Assembly (NCBI GenBank): GCA_002162075.1
Contig: CP021423.1
Coordinates: forward strand, 1 to 64,000
Direction of reading: 5' to 3'
Length of the DNA stretch: 64,000 nt
Source of the DNA: Armatimonadetes bacterium Uphvl-Ar1
GTDB lineage: Bacteria; Armatimonadota; Fimbriimonadia; Fimbriimonadales; Fimbriimonadaceae
Below the pieces are notes generated by a model that was not told where the DNA came from, searched no databases, and was given only the letters and a program-made list of their open reading frames with translations. The position numbers and the translations under genes were made by a program. Shown in pieces: positions 25,668 through 36,278 of the stretch (position 1 is the first letter of the stretch; every line of letters starts with the position of its first letter).

Positions 25668-28600
25668 TTAATGTTCGAGAGCGACGGTGAGGATTTCGAA
25701 GGGGAGATAGCCAATATGGACGGCTCCATCGGCAACTTCGAGTTCTTGAAGGGGATTTTCCTCCAGATCACAGAGCCATGCCCGTTTGACCGGCTCACTT
25801 GTATGAAGACTGGCGTGTCCTCGGGTGTTGTGGGCTTCGTAGAGTCGGATGATCCGGTGGTTGGATTTCTCGGCCTTTTTGACGGATTCGACGATGAGAT
25901 TGCGGGAGCTCGTTTGGATATACGGAGCCGATGGAATATCGTGCCCTTCGTGTTGGACAATGGGGACGACGTGGCACGGAGCGTTGATGCTGTAGGCGGC
26001 TTCGATGACGTCGCTTTGTGGGACTTGGTCGAAGTGGGGTAGGAGGACGTAGGTGAATTGGTGGATTCCCATGTCACAAGTTGGATCGGGAGCTTTGGGT
26101 GATCTGAGGAGGCTGAGTCGGAGATCAGAATTGTGGATGTCGTGTCCATATTTTCCGGTGTTGATGAGGGCACACCCGTGTCCCCCTTCGCTGAGATCGA
26201 CCCATTTTTGGGCGCAAACTTCAAATTTTGCCGCTTCCCAGGAGGTGTTGCGGTGGGTGGGTCGCTCGACGTGACCGTACTGGATTTCGCAGGTGGCTTT
26301 TGTGGTGTTGACGTTGATCGGGAAGAGGACTTTGAGAAATTTATGGGCTTCTTGCCAATCCGCCCAGGTGTCGAATCGGATTCCGGGAGTTGGTCCAAGA
26401 CTGATTCTTTGTTTGATTGTGGAATTGCCGAATGTTTTGGTCAGTTCCACGGCGACGCGGACTGGACCCCTTTCGACGATTTCAAATGAAGTGCTCTTGG
26501 TGAGGTCTTGGACAGTTTCTTGGGCGTAAAGTTCGGTGTCCCAAGCATCCCAGAATGGTGGGCGGTCGTCGAGGATTTGGAAGAGGTTAGCGAGGCGACC
26601 GGGGATGATGAACTCAAGGGGAGTGTCATCTTGGCTTGTGATACTGGTTATGTTTCCGTTGGGGTCAAACCGGACTATCCAGTCCTCATTTTCGAGTTTG
26701 CGATTGCTGACTTTGAGCCGGGGGAGATTGGGCGCAGGTTCGCTGCTGAATCCGGCGACGGCGACGCTATTGTGAGCGTTGCTCGGGGTGGGGAAAATCA
26801 GCTTGGACTCGCCGAATTGCTCGACCTGTTGAACAGGCAAGACTTCGGAGCCGCAGACGATGCTTTGAATTGTTTGGTCGGTCAGATGGCTTGTTTCGGC
26901 TTGAGTTTCGAGGTTGGCTTGGTGGTACAGGGCAACGGGGGTGTTCAAATGACTTGTTTTGAGTGATGCGGCTTGGCGTTTGATGCTTGAGTTGATCACC
27001 TTTTGGGTGATCATGATGGCTTCAGCATAATCACGAGCTGCTTCGTCGTAGACCTCTTTGACCGACGAACCGGGAATGATGTCGTGAAATTGGTTGAGGA
27101 GGACGATTTTCCAAGCCCGTTCGAGGTCTTCGGCGGGGTAGTTGGCCGGATACTCGGGATCGAACGTTGCGAGCAGTTCGGCGTCGCGAAGGAGGAATTC
27201 GCATTTTCGGTTGTTGGCTTTGGTTTCGGCCTGGCTAGTGTAAGTGCCTCGGTGGAATTCGAGGTAGAGCTCGCCTGACCAGGTGAGGAGGTCACGACTT
27301 TCTTCCATTACGGTTTTGTAGAAGTCGCGCATTTTGGATTTGGACTCGATCATGGGGAGTCCGGGAGCGAGTCGGGCGCGATTGAGGCGTTCGATGTGCC
27401 ATTCTGTTGGGCCGCCGCCGCCGTCGCCAAATCCGAAGAGGTAGAGGGACTGGTCGGAGCGTGCATGATCGCGGTGGTTTTTGACAGATTGGGCGATTTG
27501 CTTGGGGGAGCAATCGGCGATATAGGTGTCGGCGGGGGGGAAGTGGCTAAAGATTTTTGAGCCGTCTATTCCTTGCCACCAAAAAGTGTTGTGCGGGATT
27601 TTGTTGATGCTGTTCCAACTCAGTTTTTGGGTCGAAAAGGCGGAGATATTGAATTTTTGAAGGATTTGCGGAAGGGCGGCGCAATAGCCAAAGACATCGG
27701 GGAGGAACATGTCGACGCAATTGACGCCGAGTTTTTCGCGGAAATATTGACGACCATAGAGGAATTGCCGGACGAGGGATTCACCGCCGGTCAGGTTGCA
27801 GTCCGCTTCGACCCACATCGAGCCAACCGGTTCCCAATTGCCGGCCTTGATGGCTTTTTTGACTCGATCAAAGAGTTGAGGGTGGTTCTGTTCGAGCCAT
27901 TCGTATTGGCTTGCTTGGCTGTGGACATAGAGGTGACCTGGGTATCGCTCGGCGAGGCCGAGTTGGACGCTGGTTGTGTGAGCCATTTTGAGCTTGGTCA
28001 CGCTGAGGGGCCAGAGCCAGGCGGTATCGAGGTGGGCGTGCCCCATGGCGTACAGAGTGTGTCCGGTTTCGGTTGTGATGCTACCGAGAGCGTTTTTGAT
28101 CAGTTTGCGGCAGTCGCGCCAAGTGCGGTGATTTTCTTCTTGAAAGGTGTTGCAGACTTCATTGAGAGTGCGGATGAGGAGGTGCCGCGCGGGGTCTGTT
28201 TCGTCGAATGATTCGAGAAGATCGAGGGCGAATTCGGCATCGTAGAAGAGGGGGAGCCGTTCTTCGTCGAGGAAGGCGACGCCGAATCCTTCGAATTTCT
28301 CCGGTTGGGGAGTGCGGGGCTTTTCTGGTCGAAAAACGGTGGTTTCTTTATTGTGGGCGTACGTTTGGAGGAGGAGATCAATTTTGGGTTCGGCGGGGTT
28401 GAGGCGGAAGTATTCGTGTCCGAAGTCGAGGCCCCCGACTTGGGTGTTGTTTTGCCAGATTGTGCCTTCGACATTCGGGTGGGTTTCCCACTTGAATTCA
28501 GGGTTGGGGCCGTAGACAAGGATTGGTGCTTGGCCCTCGGGGATGGGAGGAAGTTTGCCCGTGATGTGGTACCAGCCTTCTTGGTAGGCGGGTCCCCATG

Positions 28601-28778
28601 TGTCACCGACGGAAACTGGGCCGAAGGCTTTTGATTTTCTGGCGGTAGATTCGTCGGCAAATGCGGCAACGGCGAGAGATGTTGGCAGGGGAGTGGGTTG
28701 GGAGATGAGGTTTTCGCGCAGTTGGAAATCGATGAATTGGCGGATGCGGCGCAGGGTGATCGACGTATGCTTTTCCAT
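25668..28778 (-). CDS. Alpha-mannosidase, GH38
   Basis: About 1036 residues, intact. Retaining alpha-mannosidase of glycoside hydrolase family 38. An N-terminal accessory domain precedes the catalytic barrel: zinc ligands in MGHAHLDTAWLWPL (about residues 245-257), nucleophile region MFLPDVFGYCAALPQIL (Asp near 361), FWWQGIDGSKIFSHFPP, FGFGDGGGGPT (a further conserved block), then the C-terminal beta domains. It cleaves terminal alpha-linked mannose, probably in the cytoplasm since no signal peptide is seen. The start is the ATG at 28778; the upstream in-frame extension looks non-coding. It lies 38 bases from a divergent gene. Confidence 0.93.
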   Translation of the reverse strand: MEKHTSITLRRIRQFIDFQLRENLISQPTPLPTSLAVAAFADESTARKSKAFGPVSVGDTWGPAYQEGWYHITGKLPPIPEGQAPILVYGPNPEFKWETHPNVEGTIWQNNTQVGGLDFGHEYFRLNPAEPKIDLLLQTYAHNKETTVFRPEKPRTPQPEKFEGFGVAFLDEERLPLFYDAEFALDLLESFDETDPARHLLIRTLNEVCNTFQEENHRTWRDCRKLIKNALGSITTETGHTLYAMGHAHLDTAWLWPLSVTKLKMAHTTSVQLGLAERYPGHLYVHSQASQYEWLEQNHPQLFDRVKKAIKAGNWEPVGSMWVEADCNLTGGESLVRQFLYGRQYFREKLGVNCVDMFLPDVFGYCAALPQILQKFNISAFSTQKLSWNSINKIPHNTFWWQGIDGSKIFSHFPPADTYIADCSPKQIAQSVKNHRDHARSDQSLYLFGFGDGGGGPTEWHIERLNRARLAPGLPMIESKSKMRDFYKTVMEESRDLLTWSGELYLEFHRGTYTSQAETKANNRKCEFLLRDAELLATFDPEYPANYPAEDLERAWKIVLLNQFHDIIPGSSVKEVYDEAARDYAEAIMITQKVINSSIKRQAASLKTSHLNTPVALYHQANLETQAETSHLTDQTIQSIVCGSEVLPVQQVEQFGESKLIFPTPSNAHNSVAVAGFSSEPAPNLPRLKVSNRKLENEDWIVRFDPNGNITSITSQDDTPLEFIIPGRLANLFQILDDRPPFWDAWDTELYAQETVQDLTKSTSFEIVERGPVRVAVELTKTFGNSTIKQRISLGPTPGIRFDTWADWQEAHKFLKVLFPINVNTTKATCEIQYGHVERPTHRNTSWEAAKFEVCAQKWVDLSEGGHGCALINTGKYGHDIHNSDLRLSLLRSPKAPDPTCDMGIHQFTYVLLPHFDQVPQSDVIEAAYSINAPCHVVPIVQHEGHDIPSAPYIQTSSRNLIVESVKKAEKSNHRIIRLYEAHNTRGHASLHTSEPVKRAWLCDLEENPLQELEVADGAVHIGYLPFEILTVALEH

Positions 28779-28816
28779 GGGATAATGGGCGGGAGTATAC
28801 AGGGTATGGTGAGAGA

Positions 28817-29859
28817 ATGCTGAAGGGAGATTGGCATGTCGGGGCTTGTTGTATTGCAAGCTTGTACTTGGTGTCGTCGGAGTGGCGTGTCGCGTCGCCC
28901 AAACGGTGGCCCAAGGTTGCAGATGCTTTGATGCGGGGTGGGGACGGGGCAGCGATGGGGCTACTGTGAGTGGTTTTCTTCGTGAGGCAGGTTTGTGGGA
29001 GGAAGCCTCGTTGATGGATGAGCCAGGCCGTCTGGCTTGGGCGGAGGCCCTGGTGCGATGTGGTCGAGTCTTGACGGTTTTTGATTGTGCATATCCGACG
29101 GGCTGGCTCGAAGGGCTTGGTTCGCTCGCTCCGCCTGCGGTGTGGTGTGAAGGAGCGGTGGGAGGTGATCGCGTTGGAGTGGTTGGCTCGCGTGAGTTGC
29201 CGGTTGATTGCGGAGAGTGGGCGGAGGCTTTGGGCGGTTGGTTGGTGAGCCATGGCCGGGGGGTCGTGACGGGGGGAGCCTGGGGCGCGGATCGGCGGGC
29301 TGGTCAAGGTGCCTTTGACTGGGGAGGCGAAGAAGCTGTGGTTCATGTCCTGCCTTGTGGTTTAGAGTCGGGAGAGATGTCACATCGAGGACTGAACGGT
29401 TGTTTGGTATCGATTTTTGATCCGAGGGCGCGTTTCTCGGGGGCGCAAGCGATGGTCCGGAATCGGCTGATTTATGCTTGGTCTCAGCGCACGATTGTTG
29501 TGCATAGCCGCCGAGGAGTCGGTGGCACTTGGAACGGTGCTACGGACGCCCTGCGGCGCGGGTTGGGTCAAGTGATCGCGGTGACGCAAGGCCGTGGACA
29601 AATTGGCATGGGTAGTGGTAGTTATTGTTCGGGTGGGATCCCTCAGCGGGAGCCGGGGGAAGAAGGCAATCGCGGATTGATAGCTCTCGGCGCAGTTGAA
29701 CTTGAGATGGATTATGGTTGGTCGGATCAATTGGAGTTTTTGATGCGAAAACCGCTTGAGCGAGGACAACTTGACCTGTTTGGAGCGACGGTTGTGAGGG
29801 AGGCGTTTGAGGGTTACCGGGTGAGTTTGACCGCAGGATCGGGCGGAATGGTCGCTTGA
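28817..29859 (+). CDS. dprA: DprA/Smf-like DNA-processing protein (one frame break)
   Basis: About 347 residues when a base lost near 28968 is restored. The N-terminus from the ATG at 28817 (MLKGDWHVGACCIASLYLVSS) joins SGFLREAGLWEEASLMDE. The Rossmann-type core follows: DCAYPTGWLEGLGSLAPPAVW, VGVVGSRELPVDCGEWAEAL, GRGVVTGGAWGADRRAG and VHVLPCGL, matching the DprA signature (GSR...SGGA.GID). The last third (FSGAQAMVRNRLIYAWSQRTIVVHS, GTWNGATDALRRGLGQVIAV) also fits. DprA loads RecA on incoming single strands in transformation. The core is somewhat divergent (Trp in place of Arg/Gly-Ile residues), so the symbol is probable. The 3' end overlaps convergent ruvC by 46 bases. Confidence 0.75.
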
Positions 29860-30328
29860 GGGGTTGCGAGAGTGCGGAGAGCGTGGGTTATTGCGATGGC
29901 CAGGGCGTCGGCGACGTCATCGGGCTTCGGGGTGGATTGCAGACCCAACAGTTTGGTAACCATGAATTGGATTTGTTTCTTTTCGGCGCGACCGGTCCCG
30001 GTAATGGATTGTTTGATTTCTGGAGGTGAATATTCGGTGTGGGGGAGTCCGATTTCGGCGGTGGCAAGCAGGATGCATCCGAGGGCTTTGGCGACGTCCA
30101 TGGCGGTGGTTTGATTTTTGGTGAACAGGAGTCGCTCGGTGGCAAGGGCGTCCGGTTTGTGCGTCGTGATCAGTTCCTTGACTTCTCGGTGAATCAATTG
30201 GAGTCGGTCGGGGAGGGCTATGGGTGGGGTTTCGATCAGTCCATAGGCGATGGCGGTGAGTTGGGACCCGTTTTTGCGGATGATTCCGTAACCGACTCGA
30301 CCGAACCCTGGATCGATGCCAAGGATGA

Positions 30329-30332
<4 letters not shown>
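29814..30332 (-). CDS. ruvC: RuvC, Holliday junction endodeoxyribonuclease
   Basis: 172 residues. RNase-H fold resolvase with its four acidic residues: LGIDPGFGRVGYG (first Asp), ATERLLFTKNQTTA (Glu), and KPDDVADALAIAI (two Asp). EYSPPEIKQSITGTGRAEKKQ is also typical. The start is a GTG at 30332 that overlaps the TGA of mutL by four bases (GTGA), so translation is coupled. RuvAB are not in the window. The 3' end overlaps the convergent dprA-like gene. Intact. Confidence 0.95.
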
Positions 30333-32104
<1,772 letters not shown>

Positions 32105-32144
32105 CGCTTGTCCTTCCATACGGTTGAAACTGGAGAAACAGAGC

Positions 32145-32172
32145 TAAGTTTTTGAGGGAAGTGGGCCGAGAA
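32145..32172 (+). promoter_or_regulatory. Putative sigma-28 promoter of motA
   Basis: TAAGTTTT at 32145-32152 and GCCGAGAA at 32165-32172 resemble the flagellar sigma consensus TAAA-N15-GCCGATAA, with a spacer one base longer. It lies 58 bases before the motA ATG. Confidence 0.5.
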
Positions 32173-32230
32173 TGAGGATGTGATTCCTCGCATTGTTGCG
32201 GGGAATTGCGTTGAGCTAGGCCAAAGCATC

Positions 32231-33079
32231 ATGTTCGCATTCGTTGGAATCATCGTTGGAATCGTCTGTACGTTGTTGGGGTATGTGCTCCACCACGGGA
32301 ACATTGCGGTTCTGATCCAGCCCACGGAATTCATCATCATTTTCGGTGCGGCGTTGGGGATTTTCATTGGTTCGTTTGGGATGAAGACGTTCACGGCGAC
32401 GATCAAGGCGGTCATTGGCTTGTTGAAAGCTCCGCCGACTAAGGAGCATTACGTTGAATTGCTGAAGATGATGTACGAATTATTTAACGTTGCGCGGAAA
32501 GAAGGGCTGCTTGGTTTGGAACAACATGTGGAAAAGCCCGATGAGAGTGCGATTATTTCCAAATATCCGAGCTTTTTGGGGAATCACCACGCTGTGCATT
32601 TCATGTGCGATACGTTGAAGGTGATTCTGACTGGGGCGGTGGGGCCGCACGATTTGAGCGAAATGATGGAAATGGATTTGGAGATTTCCCATGAAGAGGA
32701 GCATCGTCCGGCGGAGGCGCTTCAGACGGTTGGCGATGCAATGCCGGCGGTTGGTATTGTCGCGGCCGTTTTGGGGGTTATTATCACGATGGGGAAGATC
32801 AACGATGGTCCAGAGAAAATTGGGGCTTCCGTTGCGGCGGCCCTGGTGGGTACGTTCCTTGGGATTTTTGTTGGATACGTTATTTGTGCGCCTTTGAGTA
32901 AGTCGATTTTGAACAAGATTGGGGCAGAGGGGATGTATATGAACTGCATTCGCCATGCTCTCTTTAGCTTTGCGCGGGGCGAGTCACCCATTACTTGCGT
33001 TGAGTTTGCTCGGCGACAGATTGAGCCGGGCCTGCGGCCGGGATTTGTGGAGCTTGAAGAAGCGGTGAAGGCGGCTTAA
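32231..33079 (+). CDS. motA: MotA, flagellar motor stator protein
   Basis: 282 residues with four membrane helices: FAFVGIIVGIVCTLLGYVL, FIIIFGAALGIFIGSFG, then after a cytoplasmic loop MPAVGIVAAVLGVIITMG (with the conserved stator Pro) and ALVGTFLGIFVGYVICAPL. The stator ring subunit conducts H+ or Na+ with MotB to drive the flagellum. The start is the ATG at 32231; the frame is open upstream but the extension is not family-like. The stop is 13 bases before motB. Confidence 0.95.
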   Translation: MFAFVGIIVGIVCTLLGYVLHHGNIAVLIQPTEFIIIFGAALGIFIGSFGMKTFTATIKAVIGLLKAPPTKEHYVELLKMMYELFNVARKEGLLGLEQHVEKPDESAIISKYPSFLGNHHAVHFMCDTLKVILTGAVGPHDLSEMMEMDLEISHEEEHRPAEALQTVGDAMPAVGIVAAVLGVIITMGKINDGPEKIGASVAAALVGTFLGIFVGYVICAPLSKSILNKIGAEGMYMNCIRHALFSFARGESPITCVEFARRQIEPGLRPGFVELEEAVKAA

Positions 33080-33092
33080 AGGAGAAAGGGCG

Positions 33093-34037
33093 ATGCAAGA
33101 AGGCACCCCGATTATCATTAAGAAGGTCAAGAAAGGCGGCCATGGTCACCATGGTGGAGCTTGGAAGGTTGCTTATGCCGACTTTGTCACGGCTATGATG
33201 GCGTTCTTTATGGTCATGTGGATTTTGGGGATGTCTCAGCCGGAAAAGGAGGCAATCGCGGCTTACTTTAGTGATCCAAGCGGCGTGACGAAGCAAGTGC
33301 CGATGTACCAGATCAGCTTGGGGCCGATGGACAAGATGATGGGTGAGAATAGCGGATCGGCGGACAGTCGGGATGAGGGGATCATGCGCGACAAGGCCGA
33401 GATGGATAAAACTCAAGCCGAGCTGAATGAAGCGATTGAGGAAGACCCAGATTTGAAGTCGTTAGCGGCAAAGGGGGATTTGGAGGTCAGTCAGACTTCG
33501 GAGGGGTTGGTTTTGGAGTTGATCGAGAATGAAGCGGGAGGCGAAGTGTTTTTTACGGTGGGGAGTTCTGGGGTGCGTGACCAGGCGAAAAAAGTGTTTG
33601 AAAAGTTGGCTCCGGTCCTGGCGGCAACGGGTCGTTTGATCAAGGTGGATGGGCACACGGATGCTCGACCTTTTCCGGGAAGTGGCTATGACAATTTTGA
33701 TCTGAGTGCCGAGCGTGCAAATGCGGTACGTCGGTTGTTTTTAACATATGGGGTCAAGAAGAGTCAGATTATTGGGGTGGAAGGGAAAGCGGATACCGAC
33801 CTGCGGAAGCCGGAAGATCCTTATCATTTTAGTAATCGGCGGGTGACGGTTTTGTTGCCGTATCGATTTATGCGGACGGCGACGCAGAAGATGCCAACCG
33901 ATATTGCGGATGAATCGGTTGAGGGTGTTTTTGTGAAACCGAAAGGACTCTCGCCAGTGGATGCGGTTGACCGGGCTTTTGGTGAAGCGGAAGCAAAGAA
34001 GAAGGCGGCAGAAAGTGGACATGATCCGGGCCATTAG
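33093..34037 (+). CDS. motB: MotB, flagellar motor stator protein
   Basis: 314 residues. Short basic N-terminus with a His-rich stretch (GGHGHHGGAWKV), then the single membrane helix YADFVTAMMAFFMVMWILG whose Asp is the ion-carrying residue. The plug/linker follows (PEKEAIAAYFSDP), then the OmpA-like peptidoglycan-binding domain: VDGHTDARPFPGSGYDNFDLSAERANAVRRL and SNRRVTVLLPY. A GGAGAAAGGG run precedes the ATG. Anchors the stator to the wall. Forms an operon with motA. Confidence 0.95.
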   Translation: MQEGTPIIIKKVKKGGHGHHGGAWKVAYADFVTAMMAFFMVMWILGMSQPEKEAIAAYFSDPSGVTKQVPMYQISLGPMDKMMGENSGSADSRDEGIMRDKAEMDKTQAELNEAIEEDPDLKSLAAKGDLEVSQTSEGLVLELIENEAGGEVFFTVGSSGVRDQAKKVFEKLAPVLAATGRLIKVDGHTDARPFPGSGYDNFDLSAERANAVRRLFLTYGVKKSQIIGVEGKADTDLRKPEDPYHFSNRRVTVLLPYRFMRTATQKMPTDIADESVEGVFVKPKGLSPVDAVDRAFGEAEAKKKAAESGHDPGH

Positions 34038-34133
34038 ACTGCTTGGTCTGGTTTGAATTTTGAATTTAGAATGATTGGTGCAAAACTTTGTGCGCCGAAG
34101 TGTTGAGTTGGCGCGTCTGGACCGATAAGCAGC

Positions 34134-34424
34134 ATGGCGGTGATTGACGGCAACCTTTGGGAATACAACCTGGCGCGGGTGCGGGTTGTGGATGTGACGG
34201 ATGATTATCGTTTAATGAAGCCGCCTTTGCCGGGTGATTTGTATCCAGTTCTAGCTGAGGTATGGGTACCGAAGGTGATGCTGGATGAGAAGATTTCAGA
34301 TTTGAGGTTAGTGGATGGTTACCTTTACGATTGGCATGAGATGCCAGGGCAGGATGGATATTGGTATGTGGGAGTCGTGGATCAGGTGATGCTGGTTGAG
34401 CAGAATTATCTAAGACTGAAATGA
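34134..34424 (+). CDS. Small hypothetical protein downstream of motB
   Basis: 96 residues, acidic, no signal peptide or membrane helix. It reads like a small beta-rich domain (VRVVDVTDDYRL, PVLAEVWVPKVML, GYWYVGVVDQVMLVEQ). I do not recognise it. It follows motB by 96 bases and is closed by a strong terminator, so it may be the last gene of the motor transcript. ACCGATAA just before its ATG resembles a sigma-28 -10 box but has no fitting -35. Confidence 0.55.
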   Translation: MAVIDGNLWEYNLARVRVVDVTDDYRLMKPPLPGDLYPVLAEVWVPKVMLDEKISDLRLVDGYLYDWHEMPGQDGYWYVGVVDQVMLVEQNYLRLK

Positions 34425-34426
34425 GA

Positions 34427-34468
34427 GGCCCCCGATTCCTGATTTGGAGATCGGGGGCTTTGGTTTTT
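34427..34468 (+). terminator. Rho-independent terminator
   Basis: GCCCCCGAT at 34428-34436 pairs with ATCGGGGGC at 34450-34458, followed by TTTGGTTTTTT. It ends the motAB-region transcript. Confidence 0.9.
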
Positions 34469-34496
34469 TGAGGGGTGTCTCAGTGTTTAAGTTTTA

Positions 34497-34754
34497 TTAG
34501 GTGATGCGGTCGGCGATTCCTCTTCGGATCATGGCATCGGTGATGTCGGCTCCGGTGGGGTTGTATTCGCCCGCTTCGATTTTGGCTTTGAGTGCGGCGA
34601 CCATTTCGTCTCGGTCGGGCATTTCGTTGACTTTGGCGGTGATCTCTACTATGAGATCGGCGTCGGTGAGTCGGATCACGGCGGCGTCCACTTTTTCTTT
34701 GGCGACAGGTGTTCCTTTCTTAATTTCTTCGATTTGTTGGGTTGATATTTTCAC
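34497..34754 (-). CDS. flgM: FlgM, anti-sigma-28 factor
   Basis: 85 residues. The C-terminal sigma-binding half is typical: PDRDEMVAALKAKIEAGEYNPTGADI and AMIRRGIADRI. It holds sigma-28 (FliA) inactive until the hook is finished and FlgM is exported. The start is a GTG at 34754 with GAGGT seven bases upstream. Its leader carries a c-di-GMP aptamer and a sigma-28-like promoter (see those entries), so synthesis should respond to both. It converges with the motAB unit and shares the neighbourhood with the motor genes. Intact. Confidence 0.9.
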   Translation of the reverse strand: MKISTQQIEEIKKGTPVAKEKVDAAVIRLTDADLIVEITAKVNEMPDRDEMVAALKAKIEAGEYNPTGADITDAMIRRGIADRIT

Positions 34755-34787
34755 GCTTTTGACCTCTCTGTTGAAACTGATTTCGAT

Positions 34788-34860
34788 TTGGTAACCCGGC
34801 GGTCTCCTGGGAGATCCGTGGCTTTGCGTGATCTGGTTCGCACCAGTCGTGCCGTTTCAC
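34788..34860 (-). ncRNA. Cyclic-di-GMP-I (GEMM) riboswitch in the flgM leader
   Basis: The minus strand reads AAACGGCACGA, a hairpin CTGGT-GCGA-ACCAG with a GNRA tetraloop, the hallmark ATCACGCAAAGCCACGG, a second hairpin (GGATCTCC/GGAGACC) and GCCGGGTTACC. These are the conserved parts of the GEMM-I aptamer in order. The 3' edge lies 36 bases upstream of the flgM GTG. No terminator stem is obvious between them, so control of translation is likelier than of transcription, but the expression platform is unresolved. Confidence 0.85.
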
Positions 34861-34886
34861 TCGAAGTCTTTGCGTCCTGGTATTCA

Positions 34887-34913
34887 TTACGGGATGAAAT
34901 CTACAGAACTTTA
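34887..34913 (-). promoter_or_regulatory. Putative sigma-28 promoter of flgM
   Basis: On the minus strand TAAAGTTC (RC of 34906-34913), then TCCCGTAA (RC of 34887-34894), with exactly 15 bases after TAAA. Compare TAAA-N15-GCCGATAA: the -35 is perfect and the -10 keeps CC and TAA. It lies about 30 bases upstream of the riboswitch. Confidence 0.5.
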
Positions 34914-34986
34914 GGGGAGGAAGAGACTTTTTTTGAAAGAATGTTGGTTGGGGGGCCTGGAGTAGAATGAGAGGAGAGAAACGACG

Positions 34987-36183
34987 ATGATTCGATACCA
35001 CCGATTGGGCGATTTACCGAAGAAAAAGCATATTCAGTTCCGGGATGGTGCGGGCAATTTGTACGCTGAGCAGTTGTTTAGTACGCATGGGTTTGACGGG
35101 CCGATGAGCACGATGTATCACATCAATTTGCCGACGGAGGTGAAGGCGTGGGAGGACATGGGGAGTGTGAAACCGGTTTATCTGGACGATGAGCCGTTGC
35201 GCCACCGGCACTTGAAGACGGCAGAAATGAAGCCGGAGGGGAATTTCGTGACGGGCCGGAAAGTCTTGATGGGGAATCAGGACTGTACATGGGCGCAGGC
35301 TCTGGTGGCTGAGCCGATGCCGGAGAATCAGTTCTTCAAGAACACCGAAGCAGACGAGATTTTGTTTGTCCATGATGGAACGGGAACTTTGGAGTCCATG
35401 TATGGAGATGTGGCGGTTCGACCAGGCGATTATGTTGTGGTGCCCCGGGGGACGATCTATCGGTTGAGTCTGGAGAGTTATCCGGTGCGGCTGGTTGTGA
35501 TGGAGAGTTTTGGGCCGGTGAGTACTCCGAAGCGGTACCGGAATGCATATGGTCAGATGTTGGAGCATGCGCCTTACAGTGAGCGTGATTTCCGGGCGCC
35601 TCATGAATTGAAAACTTATCGCGAGCGGGCGGATTATGAGGTGATTGTGCGGAGCCGGGGGCGGCACACGAAGTACACATATCCGTTCCATCCGTTTGAT
35701 ATTGTGGGTTGGGATGGGTTTGTATTTCCGGTCGCGTTTTCGATCCACGATTTTCAGCCGATTACGGGGGCGATTCATATGCCGCCACCGATTCACCAGA
35801 CATTTGCGGCGCACGGATTTGTGGTGTGTTCGTTCTGCCCGAGAGTTTTGGATTTCCATCCGGAGGCGATTAAGATTCCGTATAACCACTCGAATGTTGA
35901 TTCGGATGAGGTGCTTTATTACTGCAATGACAAGTTTGGTTCGCGGAAAGGGATTCAGGAAGGTTCGATTACGTTGCACCCGCTAGGGATTCCGCACGGC
36001 CCCCAGCCAGGAGCAGTGGAGGCAAGTATGCCGCACACGCATACGAATGAACTTGCGGTCATGATGGACACCTTTAGACCGTTGAAGTTGACGGCGGTGG
36101 CGGTAGGGATTGAGGATCCGAATTATTGGAAGAGCTGGCAGGCGCCGACGGAAGGGAATGGGTTGGACGATCCAGGGCGGTGA
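34987..36183 (+). CDS. hmgA: Homogentisate 1,2-dioxygenase
   Basis: 398 residues, intact. Cupin-type iron dioxygenase that opens the ring of homogentisate in tyrosine/phenylalanine breakdown. Iron ligands lie in YNHSNVDSDEVLYYCN (His, Glu) and HPLGIPHGPQPG (His). Other landmarks are NTEADEILFVHDGTGTLES, GDYVVVPRGTIYRL and HPFDIVGWDGFVFP. Strong GGAGAG upstream of the ATG. Other genes of the pathway (maiA, fah, hpd) are not in the window. The gene starts within the same 230-base gap as the flgM leader, and ends at a terminator. Confidence 0.92.
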   Translation: MIRYHRLGDLPKKKHIQFRDGAGNLYAEQLFSTHGFDGPMSTMYHINLPTEVKAWEDMGSVKPVYLDDEPLRHRHLKTAEMKPEGNFVTGRKVLMGNQDCTWAQALVAEPMPENQFFKNTEADEILFVHDGTGTLESMYGDVAVRPGDYVVVPRGTIYRLSLESYPVRLVVMESFGPVSTPKRYRNAYGQMLEHAPYSERDFRAPHELKTYRERADYEVIVRSRGRHTKYTYPFHPFDIVGWDGFVFPVAFSIHDFQPITGAIHMPPPIHQTFAAHGFVVCSFCPRVLDFHPEAIKIPYNHSNVDSDEVLYYCNDKFGSRKGIQEGSITLHPLGIPHGPQPGAVEASMPHTHTNELAVMMDTFRPLKLTAVAVGIEDPNYWKSWQAPTEGNGLDDPGR

Positions 36184-36240
36184 TCGCTCTCCTTGCTGTT
36201 GACCCCGTCTTCAAAACCTCCCTGGTCAGGTCGAGGAGAG

Positions 36241-36275
36241 GCTCTCTCCACTCAAACGGAGAGAGGGCATTTTTT
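36241..36275 (+). terminator. Rho-independent terminator after hmgA
   Basis: CTCTCTCC and GGAGAGAG form a stem with loop ACTCAAAC, followed by GGCATTTTTT. It lies about 60 bases after the hmgA stop and abuts the end of the convergent gene. Confidence 0.75.
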
Positions 36276-36278
36276 GAA

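Noticed and set aside
34100..34136. Sigma-28 promoter for the small gene after motB
   Set aside because: ACCGATAA is close to the -10 consensus but no TAAA-like -35 lies at the right distance, and it sits against the ATG.
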